Source of the DNA: Campylobacteraceae bacterium
Lineage (GTDB): Bacteria > Campylobacterota > Campylobacteria > Campylobacterales > Sulfurovaceae
DNA: 7,181 nucleotides
Direction: 5' to 3'
Assembly (NCBI GenBank): GCA_027026055.1
Contig: JALVPA010000028.1
Span: forward strand, 1 to 7,181
Position 1 is the stretch's first letter. Every line of letters starts with the position of its first letter. Made by a program: the position numbers and the translations under genes. Positions 6,509 to 7,181 of this stretch are shown piece by piece. The notes under the pieces were generated by a model. It searched no databases. It had not been told where the DNA came from and worked only from the letters and a program-made list of their open reading frames with translations.

Positions 6509-6535
6509 TGCCGTACCTTCAGTTTTATTGACGCG

Positions 6536-6543
6536 ATTTTAGC
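6536..6543 (-). promoter_or_regulatory. Candidate promoter -10 for argG
   Basis: On the minus strand GCTAAAAT (6543-6536) gives a TAAAAT hexamer 27 nt before the argG start, with the same preceding GC as the rplI candidate. The predicted transcript would have a leader of about 20 nt. The -35 region is AT-rich without a consensus hexamer. Confidence 0.45.
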
Positions 6544-6550
6544 GTAAAAT
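6536..6550. promoter_or_regulatory. Palindrome overlapping the argG promoter, possible operator
   Basis: ATTTTA (6536-6541), GCG (6542-6544) and TAAAAT (6545-6550) form a perfect 6-bp inverted repeat with a 3-nt centre. It covers the presumed argG -10 and lies about 25 nt upstream of the pdxJ -10. This is where a dimeric regulator might bind, but it does not match the ArgR box consensus that I know, and AT-rich palindromes arise by chance. Operator status is inference. Confidence 0.3.
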
Positions 6551-6580
6551 TTGTAATATATCGATTGAAGTCGCTATAAT
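6551..6580 (+). promoter_or_regulatory. Promoter for pdxJ
   Basis: A perfect TATAAT (6575-6580) is preceded by GC and lies 18 nt after TTGTAA (6551-6556), which matches 4 of 6 positions of TTGACA. It predicts a start of transcription near 6587 and a short leader of about 20 nt. The -10 sits in an 11-bp palindrome, GCTATAATAGC (6573-6583). This is the best promoter in the window. Confidence 0.6.
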
Positions 6581-6607
6581 AGCATCACAACCTATAAGGA
6601 CTGTCGT

Positions 6608-7181
6608 ATGAAACTGGGTGTCAACATCGACCATATCGCCGTACTGCGCGAAGCCAGACGCGTCGCCGATCCCGATCCCATCGACGCACTGGGGATCTGC
6701 AAACGCGCCGGCGCCGATCAGATCACTTTTCACCTGCGCGAAGACAGACGCCATATCCACGACGAAGATGCCGCGCGCATCGTCGCGCAAAGCGCATTAC
6801 CGACCAATATGGAGTGTGCCATCGCACCGGAGATGATAGAGATCGCCTGCCGCCTGCGTCCGCATCGCGTCACCTTGGTGCCCGAAAAGCGAGAAGAGGT
6901 GACCACCGAAGGTGGGCTTGCCGTACAAAAAGAGCGCAAACGCATCGCCGAAGCGATAACGCGTTTGCAAGAACAAGAGATCGAAGTCTCGCTATTTATC
7001 GATCCGACGATCGAAGCGGTAGAGACGTCGCATGTGCTGGGTGCGGAGTGGATCGAGTTTCATACCGGCACTTACGCCAATATCCATGCGATGCTCTACG
7101 GTAACCTCTCGCGCACCCCGCACCGCATCGAAGCGCTCGATCTAAGCCGTGCCGAACTCAAAGCCCTGCGCGACAAAGAGC
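6608..7181 (+). CDS. pdxJ: Pyridoxine 5'-phosphate synthase, 3' end outside window
   Basis: Condenses 1-deoxyxylulose 5-phosphate with 3-amino-1-hydroxyacetone 1-phosphate to form pyridoxine 5'-phosphate, the last ring-closing step of the deoxyxylulose-dependent vitamin B6 pathway. The frame is open from ATG 6608 to the window edge (191 full codons; the family has about 240-260). Diagnostic motifs are LGVNIDHIAVLR (3-14), FHLREDRRHI (41-50) with H42 matching E. coli His45, E69 in TNMECAI matching Glu72, LVPEKREEVTTEGGL, VSLFID and EFHTGTYAN. The third catalytic His (in NAGHG) should lie just past the window. AAGGA (6596-6600) is 7 nt before the start. The gene is divergent from argG. pdxA often follows in this group, which cannot be seen here. 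Confidence 0.97.
   Translation, partial: MKLGVNIDHIAVLREARRVADPDPIDALGICKRAGADQITFHLREDRRHIHDEDAARIVAQSALPTNMECAIAPEMIEIACRLRPHRVTLVPEKREEVTTEGGLAVQKERKRIAEAITRLQEQEIEVSLFIDPTIEAVETSHVLGAEWIEFHTGTYANIHAMLYGNLSRTPHRIEALDLSRAELKALRDKE

Noticed and set aside
5924..6547. A 207-codon plus-strand open frame antisense to argG
   Set aside because: It lies opposite a strongly conserved enzyme and the translated protein resembles nothing known.
1..7181. A new defence, mobile or secondary-metabolite system
   Set aside because: All but one gene are recognisable housekeeping genes in sensible operons with uniform codon use; nothing suggests an island.

Overview
The window looks like a piece of a Campylobacterota (Epsilonproteobacteria) chromosome with roughly balanced base composition, such as a Sulfurovum or Nitratifractor relative; the genus is inference. 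The HslV protein (N-terminal MFHATTILGYR, C-terminal NTNIKILEL), ArgG and PdxJ read like the Helicobacter/Campylobacter versions as I remember them. The order rplI-hslV-hslU is also the one I know from Campylobacter jejuni. The content is almost entirely core housekeeping. I found no phage, IS element, CRISPR, toxin or defence gene, and no convincing new multi-gene system.

Layout: (1) 1-149 is non-coding and holds an array of twelve degenerate heptamers in three sets of four, interrupted by a perfect GC-rich inverted repeat; it abuts the hslU stop codon. (2) 150-2454, minus strand: a tight operon rplI > hslV > hslU with gaps of 3 and 1 nt. hslU begins at a TTG codon just after the hslV stop. 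(3) 2455-2586: divergent promoter region. (4) 2587-4536, plus strand: an M3-family oligopeptidase A (prlC). (5) 4537-4642: intergenic, with a probable promoter, then a 175-residue four-helix membrane protein of unknown function (4643-5170, GTG start). (6) 5174-6508, minus strand: argG, convergent with the membrane protein gene with 3 nt between stop codons, and carrying an apparent C-terminal extension of about 40 residues. (7) 6509-6607: divergent promoter region with a TAAAAT-armed palindrome. (8) 6608 to the window end, plus strand: the first 191 codons of pdxJ.

Functionally, HslV and HslU form one ATP-dependent protease, and PrlC is a cytoplasmic oligopeptidase of the kind that trims peptides left by such proteases. 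The window therefore pairs a protein-degrading machine with a peptide-recycling enzyme across a divergent promoter; a regulatory link is only inference. argG (arginine synthesis) and pdxJ (vitamin B6 synthesis) are a second divergent pair. Four of five candidate promoters share GCTANAAT at -10, and nearly all genes have a Shine-Dalgarno sequence 7 nt before the start, which settles the non-ATG starts of hslU and the membrane protein.
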